From the NCBI GenBank assembly GCA_964655525.1, contig CAZZNE010000009.1, positions 52,028 through 116,027 on the forward strand: a stretch of 64,000 nt of DNA, written 5' to 3'. The notes beneath the pieces were generated by a model. It ran no database searches. It had not been told where the DNA came from and was given only the letters and a program-made list of their open reading frames with translations. The translations under genes and the position numbers were made by a program. How positions within the stretch are numbered: the first letter of the stretch is position 1; every line of letters starts with the position of its first letter. Below, piece by piece: positions 49,364 to 58,197 of the stretch. Source of the DNA: DLAJ01 sp964655525 (GTDB taxonomy: Bacteria > Bacillota > Clostridia > Lachnospirales > Lachnospiraceae).

Positions 49364-49840
49364 ATGAAAAAAGGCGGCGTAGCAGTATTTTCCACATTGA
49401 TCGGAGCGATTGCGGGATTTGCGGGAAGCTCCTATCTGGGCAACAAGCAGGTTGCACAGAAGGCAGAGAAGGTTGACAAGTTTAAGGGCTATTACAACAT
49501 GCTTAACCAGTGGCTTGTATTAAAGCAGGAGGGTAAATCCTTAGAGAAGTACTTCACGGACAACGGTTATAAGACGGTTGCTATCTACGGTATGGGAGAG
49601 ATGGGAAATCGTCTGTATGACGAGCTGAAGGGTACTTCCGTAACCGTAAAATACGCGGTTGACAAAAATGCGGCAAGCACATACTCCGAGCTGGATGTCA
49701 TTGATCCCGAGGACGATTTTGAAGAGGTTGACGCGATCGTTGTGAGCGCGATCTTTGCTTTTGATGAGATTGAGGAGATGCTGAGCGACAAGGTTGACTT
49801 CCCAATCGTATCCTTAGAGGATGTTGTGTACGAGGCATAA
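49364..49840 (+). CDS. membrane-anchored small Rossmann-like protein, function unknown
   Basis: A 158-residue protein. An N-terminal membrane segment (VAVFSTLIGAIAGFAGSSYLG) and a short helix lead to a domain with VAIYGMGEMGNRLYDELKG, a GxGxxG nucleotide-binding turn, then VKYAVDKNA, EVDAIVVSAIFAFDEIEEML and FPIVSLEDVVYE. The same kind of domain is found at the N-terminus of the GT4 protein at 46397. It may bind a nucleotide or sugar nucleotide and tether it to the membrane; no catalytic set is evident. AGGAGG lies before ATG 49364. It has its own leader and a strong terminator, so it may be expressed separately from the sugar operon. Confidence 0.8.
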   Translation: MKKGGVAVFSTLIGAIAGFAGSSYLGNKQVAQKAEKVDKFKGYYNMLNQWLVLKQEGKSLEKYFTDNGYKTVAIYGMGEMGNRLYDELKGTSVTVKYAVDKNAASTYSELDVIDPEDDFEEVDAIVVSAIFAFDEIEEMLSDKVDFPIVSLEDVVYEA

Positions 49841-49909
49841 GCGCGAGCAGCGTTTGCCGGGATGATCGCAGAAGATGTGATAGAACGGTTTAGATTGCGA
49901 TTAGTGGGA

Positions 49910-49943
49910 CAGCCGCCCAAGTCATATTTGACTTGGGCGGCTG
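49910..49943 (+). terminator. strong hairpin after the small Rossmann gene
   Basis: CAGCCGCCCAAGTCA-TATT-TGACTTGGGCGGCTG, perfect 15-bp stem, followed by TTAATAATT. T-run weak. Confidence 0.75.
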
Positions 49944-50055
49944 TTAATAATTGCAAACTTTCGTGGGTCTTAAGATTTATCAAATAATTCTTAAATTCCG
50001 ATGAAATAATTCAACCATCAGGTGAATTTTTACATCAAATTCTCCTCCTGCGTTA

Positions 50056-50084
50056 TTGCATTGAGTGTTCGACGATACTAAGAT
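50056..50084 (+). promoter_or_regulatory. sigma-A promoter for the HTH-methyltransferase gene
   Basis: TTGCAT (50056-50061), 17-nt spacer, TAAGAT (50079-50084). Confidence 0.6.
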
Positions 50085-50126
50085 AAGGGTAACGATAGAG
50101 CTTGCAGAGAGGAGAACGGCAGTAAT

Positions 50127-50960
50127 ATGGATCATAGGAAGACTGGGGAAGTGATCAGTAAACGACGCAGGGAATTGGGATTGACACAGAATCAGCTTGC
50201 GGGACTGCTCAATATCTCATTTCAGGCGGTATCAAAGTGGGAGAACAGTACGGCATATCCCGATATTGAAATGCTTCCGAAACTGGCGGCAGCGCTTCAC
50301 ACAACGGTGGATGCGCTGCTCGGCTACAGCAGTGTCGTGACGGATTATGACAGGCGGTATAATACGGAGGAATATTACTGGGGACTGAAACCGAATCGTA
50401 TCTGCTATGACATCATGAAGCTTCTCCCGCCGATCAAACCTTACCGCGTGCTGGATATTGGCTGCGGCGAGGGAAAGGACGCCGTGTTTTTTGCAAAGTG
50501 CGGATATGTGGTGACGGCTTTTGACATATCGGAGCAGGGGATAGAAAAGGCAAAAAAGCTTGCGGAGTACAATCAGGTCGAGACCCGATTTTTTAAGGCG
50601 GATCTCTATGATTATCGCCCCGATGCGGAGTATGACATTATATTCAGCAGCGGAGTACTTCATTTCCTTCCGAAAACGGATCGGGAAGAGATTTGTGACA
50701 GCTTAAAATCGCATACTGCGGATGGCGGCATCAACGCTTTGAATGTATTTGTCCAAAAACCGTTTATCTCCCGAGCGCCGGATCCTACACGGGATGAAGA
50801 GAAAAGGCACCCGTGGCATTCCGGAGAACTGTTCGGATATTATCATGACTGGTTGTTCCATACCTGCAGGGAAGAAGTATTTGACTGCAACAGCGGCGGT
50901 ACGCCTCATAAGCATTGTATGGATACCCTGATCGCGCAAAAACTGACGGAGGCGGTTTGA
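50127..50960 (+). CDS. XRE helix-turn-helix / class I methyltransferase fusion
   Basis: A 277-residue fusion. Residues 5-66 are an XRE/Cro helix-turn-helix (ISKRRRELGLTQNQLAGLLNIS, VSKWENSTAYPDIEMLPKLA). Residues ~95-250 are a SAM-dependent methyltransferase: VLDIGCGEGKDAVFFAKCGY (motif I), TAFDISEQGIEKAK, FKADLYDY, IIFSSGVLHFLP, of TehB-like type. The C-terminus holds several His and Cys (FHTCREEVFDCN, PHKHCMD). A DNA-bound methyltransferase that reads a small ligand is one reading; no target is known. purC begins 5 nt after its stop, so the two are co-transcribed. Confidence 0.85.
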   Translation: MDHRKTGEVISKRRRELGLTQNQLAGLLNISFQAVSKWENSTAYPDIEMLPKLAAALHTTVDALLGYSSVVTDYDRRYNTEEYYWGLKPNRICYDIMKLLPPIKPYRVLDIGCGEGKDAVFFAKCGYVVTAFDISEQGIEKAKKLAEYNQVETRFFKADLYDYRPDAEYDIIFSSGVLHFLPKTDREEICDSLKSHTADGGINALNVFVQKPFISRAPDPTRDEEKRHPWHSGELFGYYHDWLFHTCREEVFDCNSGGTPHKHCMDTLIAQKLTEAV

Positions 50961-50964
50961 GTAT

Positions 50965-51807
50965 ATGGAACCGATCTATAGCGGAAAAGTAAGAGAGATT
51001 TATGATATTTCAGATCAACATCTGGTCATTGTAACGACCGACAGAATTTCTGCCTTTGACAATATATTACCTGTCCCGGTCAAGGGGAAAGGAATCGTGT
51101 TAAATAAAATATCTAACTTTTGGTTTGAAAGAACCCGGAATATTGTGCCGAATCATATGGTGACTGACAGGGTGGAACATATGCCGTCGGTTTTTCGGAA
51201 AGAGCATTTTAGGGAACGCACGGTTATGGTTCAAAAACTAAAAATGCTTCCCTTTGAGTTTGTGGTGCGCGGTTATTTGTTTGGAAGTATGTGGAGCGCT
51301 TATGAAAACGGGGAGAGCTTTTGCGGAATTACACTGTCCGGACATTATGAGCAGGCGCAAAAGCTGGAACGGCCGGTTCTCACGCCGGCGCGCAAGCATG
51401 ATGTCGGACATGATGAATATGTTAGCATTAAAGAAGTAGAAACCGAGTTGGGTACGGAGATGACAGATCGGATTTTGCAAAGCTGTTTTAAGTTATATGA
51501 GGTGTGCAGTGAATTTGCACTATCTAAAGGACTGATCATTGCTGATACCAAGTTTGAATTCGGTCAGAATGAGCGGGGGGAACTGGTTCTGGCAGATGAA
51601 ATCTTTACACCGGATTCCAGCAGATATTGGGATGTCCAAAGTTACAAAACGGGAAGCACGCCGGATTCATTTGATAAACAATACCTGCGCGACTGGCTGA
51701 TCGATCATAGAAGTAACGACGGGTTTCCTTTCGACAAAGTACCGGAGAGTGTCATTATTCAGACGGAAAAGCTGTATCAGGAATGTCTCGGCAGGCTGAC
51801 AGATTGA
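50965..51807 (+). CDS. purC: phosphoribosylaminoimidazole-succinocarboxamide synthase
   Basis: A 280-residue SAICAR synthetase. YSGKVREIYDI, VTTDRISAFDNILP, EFVVRGYLFGSMW, LADEIFTPDSSRYW and SFDKQYLRDWL are the ATP- and aspartate-binding blocks; the set is intact. It joins aspartate to CAIR in purine synthesis. The context is odd: a stand-alone purC in an accessory region, coupled to an HTH-methyltransferase, with no other pur gene. It may be a second, transferred copy. The ribosome binding site GGAGG lies 12 nt upstream, inside the previous gene. A 9-bp-plus-6-bp hairpin terminator overlaps its stop codon. Confidence 0.93.
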   Translation: MEPIYSGKVREIYDISDQHLVIVTTDRISAFDNILPVPVKGKGIVLNKISNFWFERTRNIVPNHMVTDRVEHMPSVFRKEHFRERTVMVQKLKMLPFEFVVRGYLFGSMWSAYENGESFCGITLSGHYEQAQKLERPVLTPARKHDVGHDEYVSIKEVETELGTEMTDRILQSCFKLYEVCSEFALSKGLIIADTKFEFGQNERGELVLADEIFTPDSSRYWDVQSYKTGSTPDSFDKQYLRDWLIDHRSNDGFPFDKVPESVIIQTEKLYQECLGRLTD

Positions 51808-51846
51808 TTTTGCAGATCAATTAGTCAGCCTGCTCTTGCTTTTTTG
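51792..51846 (+). terminator. purC terminator
   Basis: Outer arms CAGGCTGAC/GTCAGCCTG and inner ATTGAT/ATCAAT, then CTCTTGCTTTTTTG. The rest of 51847-52114 has no gene I can support; an 83-codon open frame there lacks a ribosome binding site. Confidence 0.8.
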
Positions 51847-52114
51847 ACGCTCAGGATTCATAATATTTGATAAGAAGCGATCATGAATCGCAGATACATT
51901 ACGTGCGCAATTTTGTTTGTGGGATAAGAGATAAGGAGGGATGCACATGCTGTGCCATATGCGGATTGATTTGGGCACGGATCTCTGTACAAGGTCTGAT
52001 TGTTGGGCAATCCTTGTGCAGAGGGAAAACTAAGAGATATTCATTGCCCGCATCGGATTTTGTACTTATAGGGAACCGGAAACATGAGAAAATAACTATA
52101 AGGAGAGAAATTCG

Positions 52115-53389
52115 ATGAATCAAAATTTTAAAAAATATATTGTTTTTTGGTTAAGTCAGGCGGTATCGCAGCTTGGAAGTCAGCTCACGGGGTTTGCGTT
52201 GATTCTGTGGGCGTATTCACAGAGCCATTCTGCGATGACGGTTTCTTTGATGACCTTTTTTAACTATGTACCATACATTTTAGTGAGTCTGGCAGCGGGA
52301 GCGTTTGTAGACAGCCATAGCAAAAAAGGGATCATGCTGGTATCGGATACGATCGCGGCAATCTGTTCCGTGGTTGTACTCATTTTAAGCATGTCAGGAG
52401 GGCTGCGGATCTATCATATCTATATGGTCAATCTTGTGATCGGGCTGATGAGCGCGTTTCAAGGTCCCGCGTCCGCAGTGGCGGTCGGAAAAATGGTGCC
52501 GGAGGAGAAGCTTGCGCAGGTGAGCGGGATGAACTCTTTTTCCGGTAACCTGATCATGGTGTTAGCGCCGGTGCTTTCCGCGTCGTTATTTGCGTTTGGC
52601 GGATTAACGATGGTATTAGTGGTTGATCTGTCAAGCTTTGTGTTCGCGTTTGTGGTGCTGCTGTTCTATATTCAAATTCCGGAAGATGGGCATGCAAAGG
52701 GCGACAGAAAAGCAGTATGGGAAGGATGCGCGGAAGGGTTTCGCTATCTGGCGCGGCAGAAGGCGATTTCCACGATCATCATTACAATGGCGCTGCTCAA
52801 TTTTTTCTCAAGGCTTACCTATGAGAATATTTTGTCGCCCATGATTCTGGCAAGGAGCGGAAATGATTCTTTGACGCTCGGGATCGTAAATGCGGTGATG
52901 GGGATCGGCGGTATTGCAGGGGGAATTTTGGTCGCCGCAGGGAAGTTTTCAAAGAATAGCGTGAAGATGATTTATTTTTCCGCGATGTTGTCTTTTTTGT
53001 TGGGTGATCTGCTGATGGGTATGGGGCGCGGCGTTGTCCTGTGGTCGTTTGCGGGACTGATGGCGAGTCTGCCGATTCCGTTTATCAATGCGGGTCAGAA
53101 TGTCATTTTTTATCGCACGGTGCCGACGGAAATGCAGGGCCGGGTATTTGCGGTGAGAAACGCCATTCAGTTCTGTACGGTTCCGGTTGGCATCTTATTG
53201 GGAGGATTTTTGGCCGACTATATCTTCGAACCGTTTATGGCGGAGGAATACGGTGTGGTTTCGGTGCTTCAATCACTCGTTGGAAAAGGCGCGGGAAGCG
53301 GCATGGCGGTGATGTTTTTGTGCACGGGGCTGTTGGGAAGCTTTTTCAGTTATGTGTGCTACAGAATCTATAAGGGTCATGCGGAATAA
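52115..53389 (+). CDS. MFS transporter (MFS_3 / macrolide- or siderophore-exporter-like)
   Basis: A 424-residue membrane protein with twelve predicted helices. The opening FWLSQAVSQLGSQLTGFALILWAY, the loop AGAFVDSHSKKGIMLVSD (motif A) and EMQGRVFAVRNAIQFCTVPVG in the second half are typical of the MFS_3 group (EntS, Mef and related exporters). It uses the proton gradient to move small molecules out; substrate unknown. AAGGAGAG lies seven bases before ATG 52115. The gene after it, an exonuclease, starts 69 nt on and may be co-transcribed. Confidence 0.88.
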   Translation: MNQNFKKYIVFWLSQAVSQLGSQLTGFALILWAYSQSHSAMTVSLMTFFNYVPYILVSLAAGAFVDSHSKKGIMLVSDTIAAICSVVVLILSMSGGLRIYHIYMVNLVIGLMSAFQGPASAVAVGKMVPEEKLAQVSGMNSFSGNLIMVLAPVLSASLFAFGGLTMVLVVDLSSFVFAFVVLLFYIQIPEDGHAKGDRKAVWEGCAEGFRYLARQKAISTIIITMALLNFFSRLTYENILSPMILARSGNDSLTLGIVNAVMGIGGIAGGILVAAGKFSKNSVKMIYFSAMLSFLLGDLLMGMGRGVVLWSFAGLMASLPIPFINAGQNVIFYRTVPTEMQGRVFAVRNAIQFCTVPVGILLGGFLADYIFEPFMAEEYGVVSVLQSLVGKGAGSGMAVMFLCTGLLGSFFSYVCYRIYKGHAE

Positions 53390-53458
53390 AAAAGAAGAAT
53401 CTAATGTAAGAGAATGTATTACAGCAGAGCGGCAGATAGGGACTGAAAGGGGAAACGA

Positions 53459-54304
53459 TTGGACAGACTGTTACTCATCGACGGAAGCAACCTGTTGTTT
53501 CAAATGTTTTTTGGCATGCCGGCAAGAATCGTAAACGAGCAGGGAAAAGCGATTTGGGGGACGCTCGGCTTTGTGGGCGCTATGTTAAAAATCATCCGCA
53601 TGGCGGAGCCCACGCATATGGCGGTCATATTTGACGGCGAGCATGAAAATCCCCGATGTGAGCTGGACTCCGCTTACAAAGCGAACAGACCGGATTATAG
53701 CATGGTAAGTGAGGAAGAAAATCCGTTTTCCCAACTGCCGGATGTATATAAAGCGCTGGATTTCCTTGGCATCAGGTACATAGAAACGGTGGATTGTGAG
53801 GCGGACGATCTGATCGCCGGTTATGCGCTGTCGTTCGGTCGGAATGAGGAGGTCGTAATCTCATCGTTTGACAGTGATTTTTTTCAGCTTATCACGGACA
53901 GGGTATCCGTGCTTCGTTATCGCGGTGAAAAAACAATGATCTGCACGCCGGAATATATCAAGGAGAAATTCGATATTATGCCGGAGCAATATGCGGATTG
54001 GAAATCGCTTGTGGGTGATACGGCGGACAATATTAAAGGTGCGGAAAAGGTTGGTGCAAAGACGGCGGCTTTGCTGCTTCATGAGTTTGGCACGCTGGAA
54101 CAGGTTCTTTTGGATGCGGAAAAGATTGCAAAACCGTCCGTGAGACAATCCATCCTACGGAATGCAGACAGGCTTCGGGTCAATTATCAAGTGATCAAGC
54201 TTGCGGGCGGGGCGGCGCTGCCGTTTAGCGGCCAGGAATTAGCGTACCGCTATGACGGAAAGACGACCAATGAGGTGTTGACGGGGATCGGATTGCGGAG
54301 ATGA
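53459..54304 (+). CDS. 5'-3' exonuclease / flap endonuclease domain protein
   Basis: A 281-residue stand-alone 5' nuclease like the N-terminal domain of DNA polymerase I. Metal ligands are visible in LLIDGSNLLFQ, VIFDGEHENPR, VDCEADDLIAGYA and SSFDSDFFQLI; the helix-hairpin-helix is GDTADNIKGAEKVGAKTA. It would cut RNA or DNA flaps during repair or Okazaki processing. Translation starts at TTG 53459: AAAGGGGA sits four bases upstream and no ATG is available. The polymerase part is absent, as in Xni/ExoIX. In an accessory region it may be a spare copy. Confidence 0.87.
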   Translation: MDRLLLIDGSNLLFQMFFGMPARIVNEQGKAIWGTLGFVGAMLKIIRMAEPTHMAVIFDGEHENPRCELDSAYKANRPDYSMVSEEENPFSQLPDVYKALDFLGIRYIETVDCEADDLIAGYALSFGRNEEVVISSFDSDFFQLITDRVSVLRYRGEKTMICTPEYIKEKFDIMPEQYADWKSLVGDTADNIKGAEKVGAKTAALLLHEFGTLEQVLLDAEKIAKPSVRQSILRNADRLRVNYQVIKLAGGAALPFSGQELAYRYDGKTTNEVLTGIGLRR

Positions 54305-54427
54305 GGAGATTGGGGCAGTCATGGATAGCCATGAAGCAGCGTAGAGCTACGAAGATAAGGCTTGCACGGGAAAGACGAGATCAGGCAGGTTCCGGAGGAT
54401 TGTGGAACTGTGGGGAGCAATGGGCGT

Positions 54428-55201
54428 ATGGAGAATAATGAGATTATTGAAAGTAATAAGGCGTACTGGAATGAACATGCCGATTTGTGGTTTGGGACAA
54501 CTGCGCTCCCCGTGTATGGAGTCCGGTTTCCGACAGAAGATGAGTTACATCTGTTCGGGGACGTTACGGGCAAGAGGATGTTGGAAATATGCTGCGGCAG
54601 CGGGCATTCTTTGAAGTATCATGCCGAGAGGGGCGCGGGCGAGTTATGGGGTGTTGATCTGTCGCAGAAGCAGCTTGATAACGCCACGAGGCTGTTAACG
54701 GAGAGCGGATATTCGGCAAGGCTGATCTGCTCCAAAATGGAAGCGGAACTCGATGTGCCGAAGGAATATTTTGATTATGTTTATTCCATCTATGGAATCG
54801 GATGGACAACGGATCTGCAGGGGACGTTTGATCATATCGCCTCTTATCTGAAAAAGGATGGTATCTTCATCTTCAGCTGGCATCATACATTGAATTATTG
54901 CGTGGGATGGTCGTGCGACGAGAGGAAGGACGTATTGGAAGATGATAAGCTGGTGATGACAAAAAGCTATTATGATGAGTCCTGGTTCAAAATGCCGGTG
55001 CATGACAGTGAGGTCATTCTTTGCAACAGAAAAATGTCAACCTATATCAATGCGCTGGCGAAAGCGGGTTTTGCGATTGAACGGCTGGTGGAGGAAACGG
55101 ATAACGAATCCCTGCACGCCGCAGAGGACGCGGATGCAAAAACGAAAAAAGCACAAATGCTGCCGATCTCATTTTGCATTAAGGCGAGGAAAATCGATTG
55201 A
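54428..55201 (+). CDS. class I SAM-dependent methyltransferase
   Basis: A 257-residue methyltransferase. Motif I is MLEICCGSGHSLKYHAERG, followed by LWGVDLSQKQLDNA, the acidic DVPKEYFDYVYSIYGIGW and IFIFSWHHTLNY. The N-terminal SNKAYWNEHADLWFG is common to small-molecule methyltransferases of the UbiE/Methyltransf_11 group. Substrate unknown. ATG 54428 was chosen with GGGGAG upstream; an earlier in-frame ATG at 54362 lacks support. It lies between the exonuclease and another methyltransferase in the same direction. Confidence 0.85.
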   Translation: MENNEIIESNKAYWNEHADLWFGTTALPVYGVRFPTEDELHLFGDVTGKRMLEICCGSGHSLKYHAERGAGELWGVDLSQKQLDNATRLLTESGYSARLICSKMEAELDVPKEYFDYVYSIYGIGWTTDLQGTFDHIASYLKKDGIFIFSWHHTLNYCVGWSCDERKDVLEDDKLVMTKSYYDESWFKMPVHDSEVILCNRKMSTYINALAKAGFAIERLVEETDNESLHAAEDADAKTKKAQMLPISFCIKARKID

Positions 55202-55256
55202 ATTCGTCAAGTGACTGTGGTAGGATGTAGGGCAATCAATGGAGATGCGGAGGTTT

Positions 55257-56015
55257 ATGAATAGAGATCACTTAAAAACCATCTGGAAACAGGAAGAGGA
55301 AATAGCGCACATTCACGGTTGGGATTTTTCGCATATTAATGGGAGATACGAAGAAGAAAATGATTTGCCGTGGGATTATGAAAAGATCGTCAGGAGTCAC
55401 TTAAAAAGCCACTTGGATATACTGGATTATGATACGGGCGGCGGCGAGTTTTTACTAACCTTACATCATCCATATAACAAAACGTCCGCAACGGAAGGGT
55501 ATCCGCCCAATGTGGATTTGTGTAAGGAAACATTACTTCCGCTGGGAATAAACTTCAAGGAATGCAATGATCCGGCGAACATTCCATTTGCCGATGAAGC
55601 ATTTGACCTGATGATCAATCGGCATGGTGATTTTGACGCAAGAGAAATATTCCGGTTACTGCGGCAGGATGGTGTGTTTATCACAGAACAGGTGGGCGAA
55701 GATAACGATAGGGATTTAGTGGAAATGGTATTGCCCGGAACAGGCAAGCCATTTCCCGGTCTAAATCTTGCAAAGCAGCGGAAGAATTTTGAAGAGGCAG
55801 GTTTTCAGATTATGCAGGCGGAAGAAGCCCGCCGTCCGATCACGTTTTATGACGTAGGCGCATTTGTTTGGTTTGCGCATATCATTGAATGGGAATTTCC
55901 TGATTTTTCGGTGGATCGGTGTTTTGAGCGGCTGTTGAAAATGCAGGAGATGATTGAAAAAGACGGAAAAGTGGAGGGAACCATTCATCGTTATTTGATC
56001 GTCGCGAAAAAATAG
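55257..56015 (+). CDS. class I SAM-dependent methyltransferase, second
   Basis: A 252-residue protein: EIAHIHGWDFSHINGRYEEE, LDILDYDTGGGEFLLTL (motif I), YPPNVDLCKETL, ANIPFADEAFDLMINRHGDF and HGDFDAREIFRLLRQDGVFITEQVG. This is the pattern of a methyltransferase group acting on small molecules. ATG 55257 has GGAGG three bases upstream; ATG 55239 is the alternative. It starts 55 nt after the previous methyltransferase and ends at a strong terminator, so the two form an operon. Substrate unknown. Confidence 0.82.
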   Translation: MNRDHLKTIWKQEEEIAHIHGWDFSHINGRYEEENDLPWDYEKIVRSHLKSHLDILDYDTGGGEFLLTLHHPYNKTSATEGYPPNVDLCKETLLPLGINFKECNDPANIPFADEAFDLMINRHGDFDAREIFRLLRQDGVFITEQVGEDNDRDLVEMVLPGTGKPFPGLNLAKQRKNFEEAGFQIMQAEEARRPITFYDVGAFVWFAHIIEWEFPDFSVDRCFERLLKMQEMIEKDGKVEGTIHRYLIVAKK

Positions 56016-56018
56016 GTT

Positions 56019-56055
56019 ATGAGCCGTTACCCGCTGCGGGTGACGGCTCATTTTG
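56019..56055 (+). terminator. terminator after second methyltransferase
   Basis: ATGAGCCGTTACCC and GGGTGACGGCTCAT form a 14-bp stem with one G-T pair, then TTTTGG. Confidence 0.85.
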
Positions 56056-56129
56056 GTAGTTATTGCTCATCAAGGGATATTGTATAACAGCAAGTCACGG
56101 CGAGCATGAGTACAAATGTACCAATAATT

Positions 56130-57302
56130 TCACCATCTTACCTTCCAGCGTTCATTCAGTAAATTCTCATTACCGGAATATTCGGAATTAGGCCTTTTAA
56201 TAGTTTCTTTTTTGCAAAGCGCTGCAAGATAACGCTCAAATAGCTTTTCATCTGTGGGTATCTCTGCCCATTTATCCGTCCAGGCGGACAGATATGCGGC
56301 GTTTGAAATAGACAGGGAATGAAGTCCCTCGCGTCCGTCAGCGATCAGATCCGCTCCGTCTAAAATTGCCTCCGCAAAATTTTCAAGTATCATTGAGTGT
56401 CCGTCGGAATCCTCTTCTGAAAATTCCTCATACTCCATATCGGGACACAAAAACCCCTCCTTTGATGTAAAGCAGAATTCTCTTTCGGGAACAAGAAGTT
56501 TCCACCATTTCAACTTTCCGCCTTCAATGACAAGCTTGCCAAGGTCGCCCGAAATTTCAAGGCGATTTGTACCCGGTGCTTCTCCTGTGGTAGAAATAAA
56601 CGTCGCCGTCGCACTGTTTTCGTATTCACCGTAAATCGTTACATCATCCTCAACATCAATATTATGATATTTTCCCACAGCACAGAACGCCCTGACTTTT
56701 TTTGGCATACCGAAAATCCATTGCCACAAATCAAGGTTGTGAGGAGCCTGATTTAAAAGCACTCCGCCGCCTTCGCCGTTCCATGTTGCACGCCAGCTTC
56801 CCGAATCGTAATAAGCCTGTGTGCGGTACCAGTTTGTGATTATCCAAACCAGTCTTTTAGGTTTTCCAAGAGCGCCGCTCTGCACAATATGGCGGGCTTT
56901 TTTGTAAATCGGATTTGTCCGCTGATTGAACATGATCCCGAATTTTACGCCCGCTTTTTCGGCAGCCTCATTCATTTCATGAACCTGACTTGTGTATACT
57001 CCGGCAGGCTTTTCGGTCATGACATGAATGCCCCGCTTAAAGCACTCTATTGCATACTTCGGGTGATCGTAATGGGGTACCGCGATAAGCGCAGCGTCAA
57101 TAAGACCGCTGTCCAGCATTTTTTCCGTACTGTCAAAGCAAGTCAATGTTGGAAGCTTTTTCTGTGCATTTTCAAGCTTTTTAGAATCAACGTCCGAGGC
57201 GGCGGTTACTTCAATTTTGGGACACTTACCGTCTATGACATTCTGTAAATGTCCGCTTCCCATATTTCCGACACCGATTATTCCAAGATGAATTTTCTCC
57301 AT
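56130..57302 (-). CDS. Gfo/Idh/MocA-family sugar oxidoreductase
   Basis: A 390-residue NAD(P)-dependent dehydrogenase. The dinucleotide site LGIIGVGNMGSGHL is at residues 5-18, TEKPAGVYTSQ is the family E-K-P motif with the catalytic-type Lys, and WRATWNGEGGGVLLNQAPHNLDLWQW is the substrate-binding G-G-G...H-x-x-D block. It oxidises a sugar or inositol-type alcohol. ATG 57302 has AAGGAG 11 nt upstream; a longer TTG-initiated frame overlaps the previous gene. With the isomerase at 57316 it forms a two-gene unit divergent from an AraC regulator. No transporter accompanies it. Confidence 0.9.
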   Translation of the reverse strand: MEKIHLGIIGVGNMGSGHLQNVIDGKCPKIEVTAASDVDSKKLENAQKKLPTLTCFDSTEKMLDSGLIDAALIAVPHYDHPKYAIECFKRGIHVMTEKPAGVYTSQVHEMNEAAEKAGVKFGIMFNQRTNPIYKKARHIVQSGALGKPKRLVWIITNWYRTQAYYDSGSWRATWNGEGGGVLLNQAPHNLDLWQWIFGMPKKVRAFCAVGKYHNIDVEDDVTIYGEYENSATATFISTTGEAPGTNRLEISGDLGKLVIEGGKLKWWKLLVPEREFCFTSKEGFLCPDMEYEEFSEEDSDGHSMILENFAEAILDGADLIADGREGLHSLSISNAAYLSAWTDKWAEIPTDEKLFERYLAALCKKETIKRPNSEYSGNENLLNERWKVRW

Positions 57303-57315
57303 AAATAAACACTCC

Positions 57316-58137
57316 TTATCCAATCAATTTTTTTAATGCTGAAATTGCAGCGTCAAAGGCTTCTTCCGACGAGGGGTAACAATATTTACTGCGTAGATCA
57401 CTTTCATGTTCAAGCTTTTCAAATCCGGAAAACACCGACAAATGCGGCTCAACGGTCAATACCTTTCCGCGGTATTTTTCGAGTATGTACGGTATATTCC
57501 CAATGCCGTTCCCTGCGGGAACAACCGTGCCGTCGGAAAGTGCGTCCTTAATATGGATGTATTCAACATATGGGGAAAGGATTTCCCAAGCTGCCTTTGT
57601 GTCCTGACCGCATTGAATAAAGTTAGCAGGGTCAAAAACGGCCTTTATTTGGGGAAAGTTTTTGTGTATTTCCTCGCATCGATTTGCGGTGCAGCCGTAG
57701 ATACCCTTTTCATTTTCGTGACACAAAACAACGCCGCTGCCCTTTGTCGCAGACTGAAAATGTTCCAAGCGTGACATTACCTCTTCCGAATAAATTCCCG
57801 CATTTTCCGGCGGCACATAAAAGCTGAAAATTCGCATGTATTTTGCACTGAGAATTTCCGCAAGCTCAATACCATGCTTGAATTTTTCAAGGTGGGGAGC
57901 AAAGTCATCGCCTATTCCGATTTTCCCAAACGGCGACCCGACAGACCATACCGCCAAGTTGAAGTGTTCCAGCTTTTTGCGTATTTCACGGGCTTTTTCT
58001 GTGGAAATATCCGAGACATTTTCATCGTCAACTCCTCGTATCTCAAGGTACTCAACGCCGTTTCTTACCATTGCGGAAATCTGATTTTCCAGTTTACTGT
58101 CTGCTTCATCGGCAAATGCCGCAAGTTTGAATTTCAT
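57316..58137 (-). CDS. sugar phosphate isomerase/epimerase (AP-endonuclease-2-type TIM barrel)
   Basis: A 273-residue TIM barrel: KLAAFADEADSKLENQI, GVEYLEIRGVDDENVSD, LCHENEKGIYG with the metal-binding Glu, KAVFDPANFIQCG and YIHIKDALSDGTVVPAGNGIGNI, where His/Asp bind metal, then VEPHL. The family isomerises keto sugars or inosose compounds. GGGGGAACT precedes ATG 58137. Gap to the oxidoreductase is 13 nt, so both are translated from one mRNA. The promoter with a TATACT -10 at 58169-58174 lies next to two AraC-type repeats. Confidence 0.9.
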   Translation of the reverse strand: MKFKLAAFADEADSKLENQISAMVRNGVEYLEIRGVDDENVSDISTEKAREIRKKLEHFNLAVWSVGSPFGKIGIGDDFAPHLEKFKHGIELAEILSAKYMRIFSFYVPPENAGIYSEEVMSRLEHFQSATKGSGVVLCHENEKGIYGCTANRCEEIHKNFPQIKAVFDPANFIQCGQDTKAAWEILSPYVEYIHIKDALSDGTVVPAGNGIGNIPYILEKYRGKVLTVEPHLSVFSGFEKLEHESDLRSKYCYPSSEEAFDAAISALKKLIG

Positions 58138-58168
58138 AATAGTTCCCCCTGTATTTTTTGTTTTGATC

Positions 58169-58197
58169 AGTATACTATGAATATATTTGCATTGAAA
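58169..58197 (-). promoter_or_regulatory. promoter for the isomerase/oxidoreductase operon
   Basis: Minus strand -10 TATACT (58174-58169) with a weak -35 TTTCAA (58197-58192), 17-nt spacer. A weak -35 next to regulator sites fits activated transcription. Confidence 0.55.

Noticed and set aside
49003..49395. 130-codon minus-strand open frame over the GT2 end
   Set aside because: Overlaps the well-supported glycosyltransferase and the following leader; phrases are not protein-like.
51867..52118. 83-codon open frame between purC and the MFS gene
   Set aside because: No ribosome binding site, no recognisable motif, and it overlaps the MFS start region.
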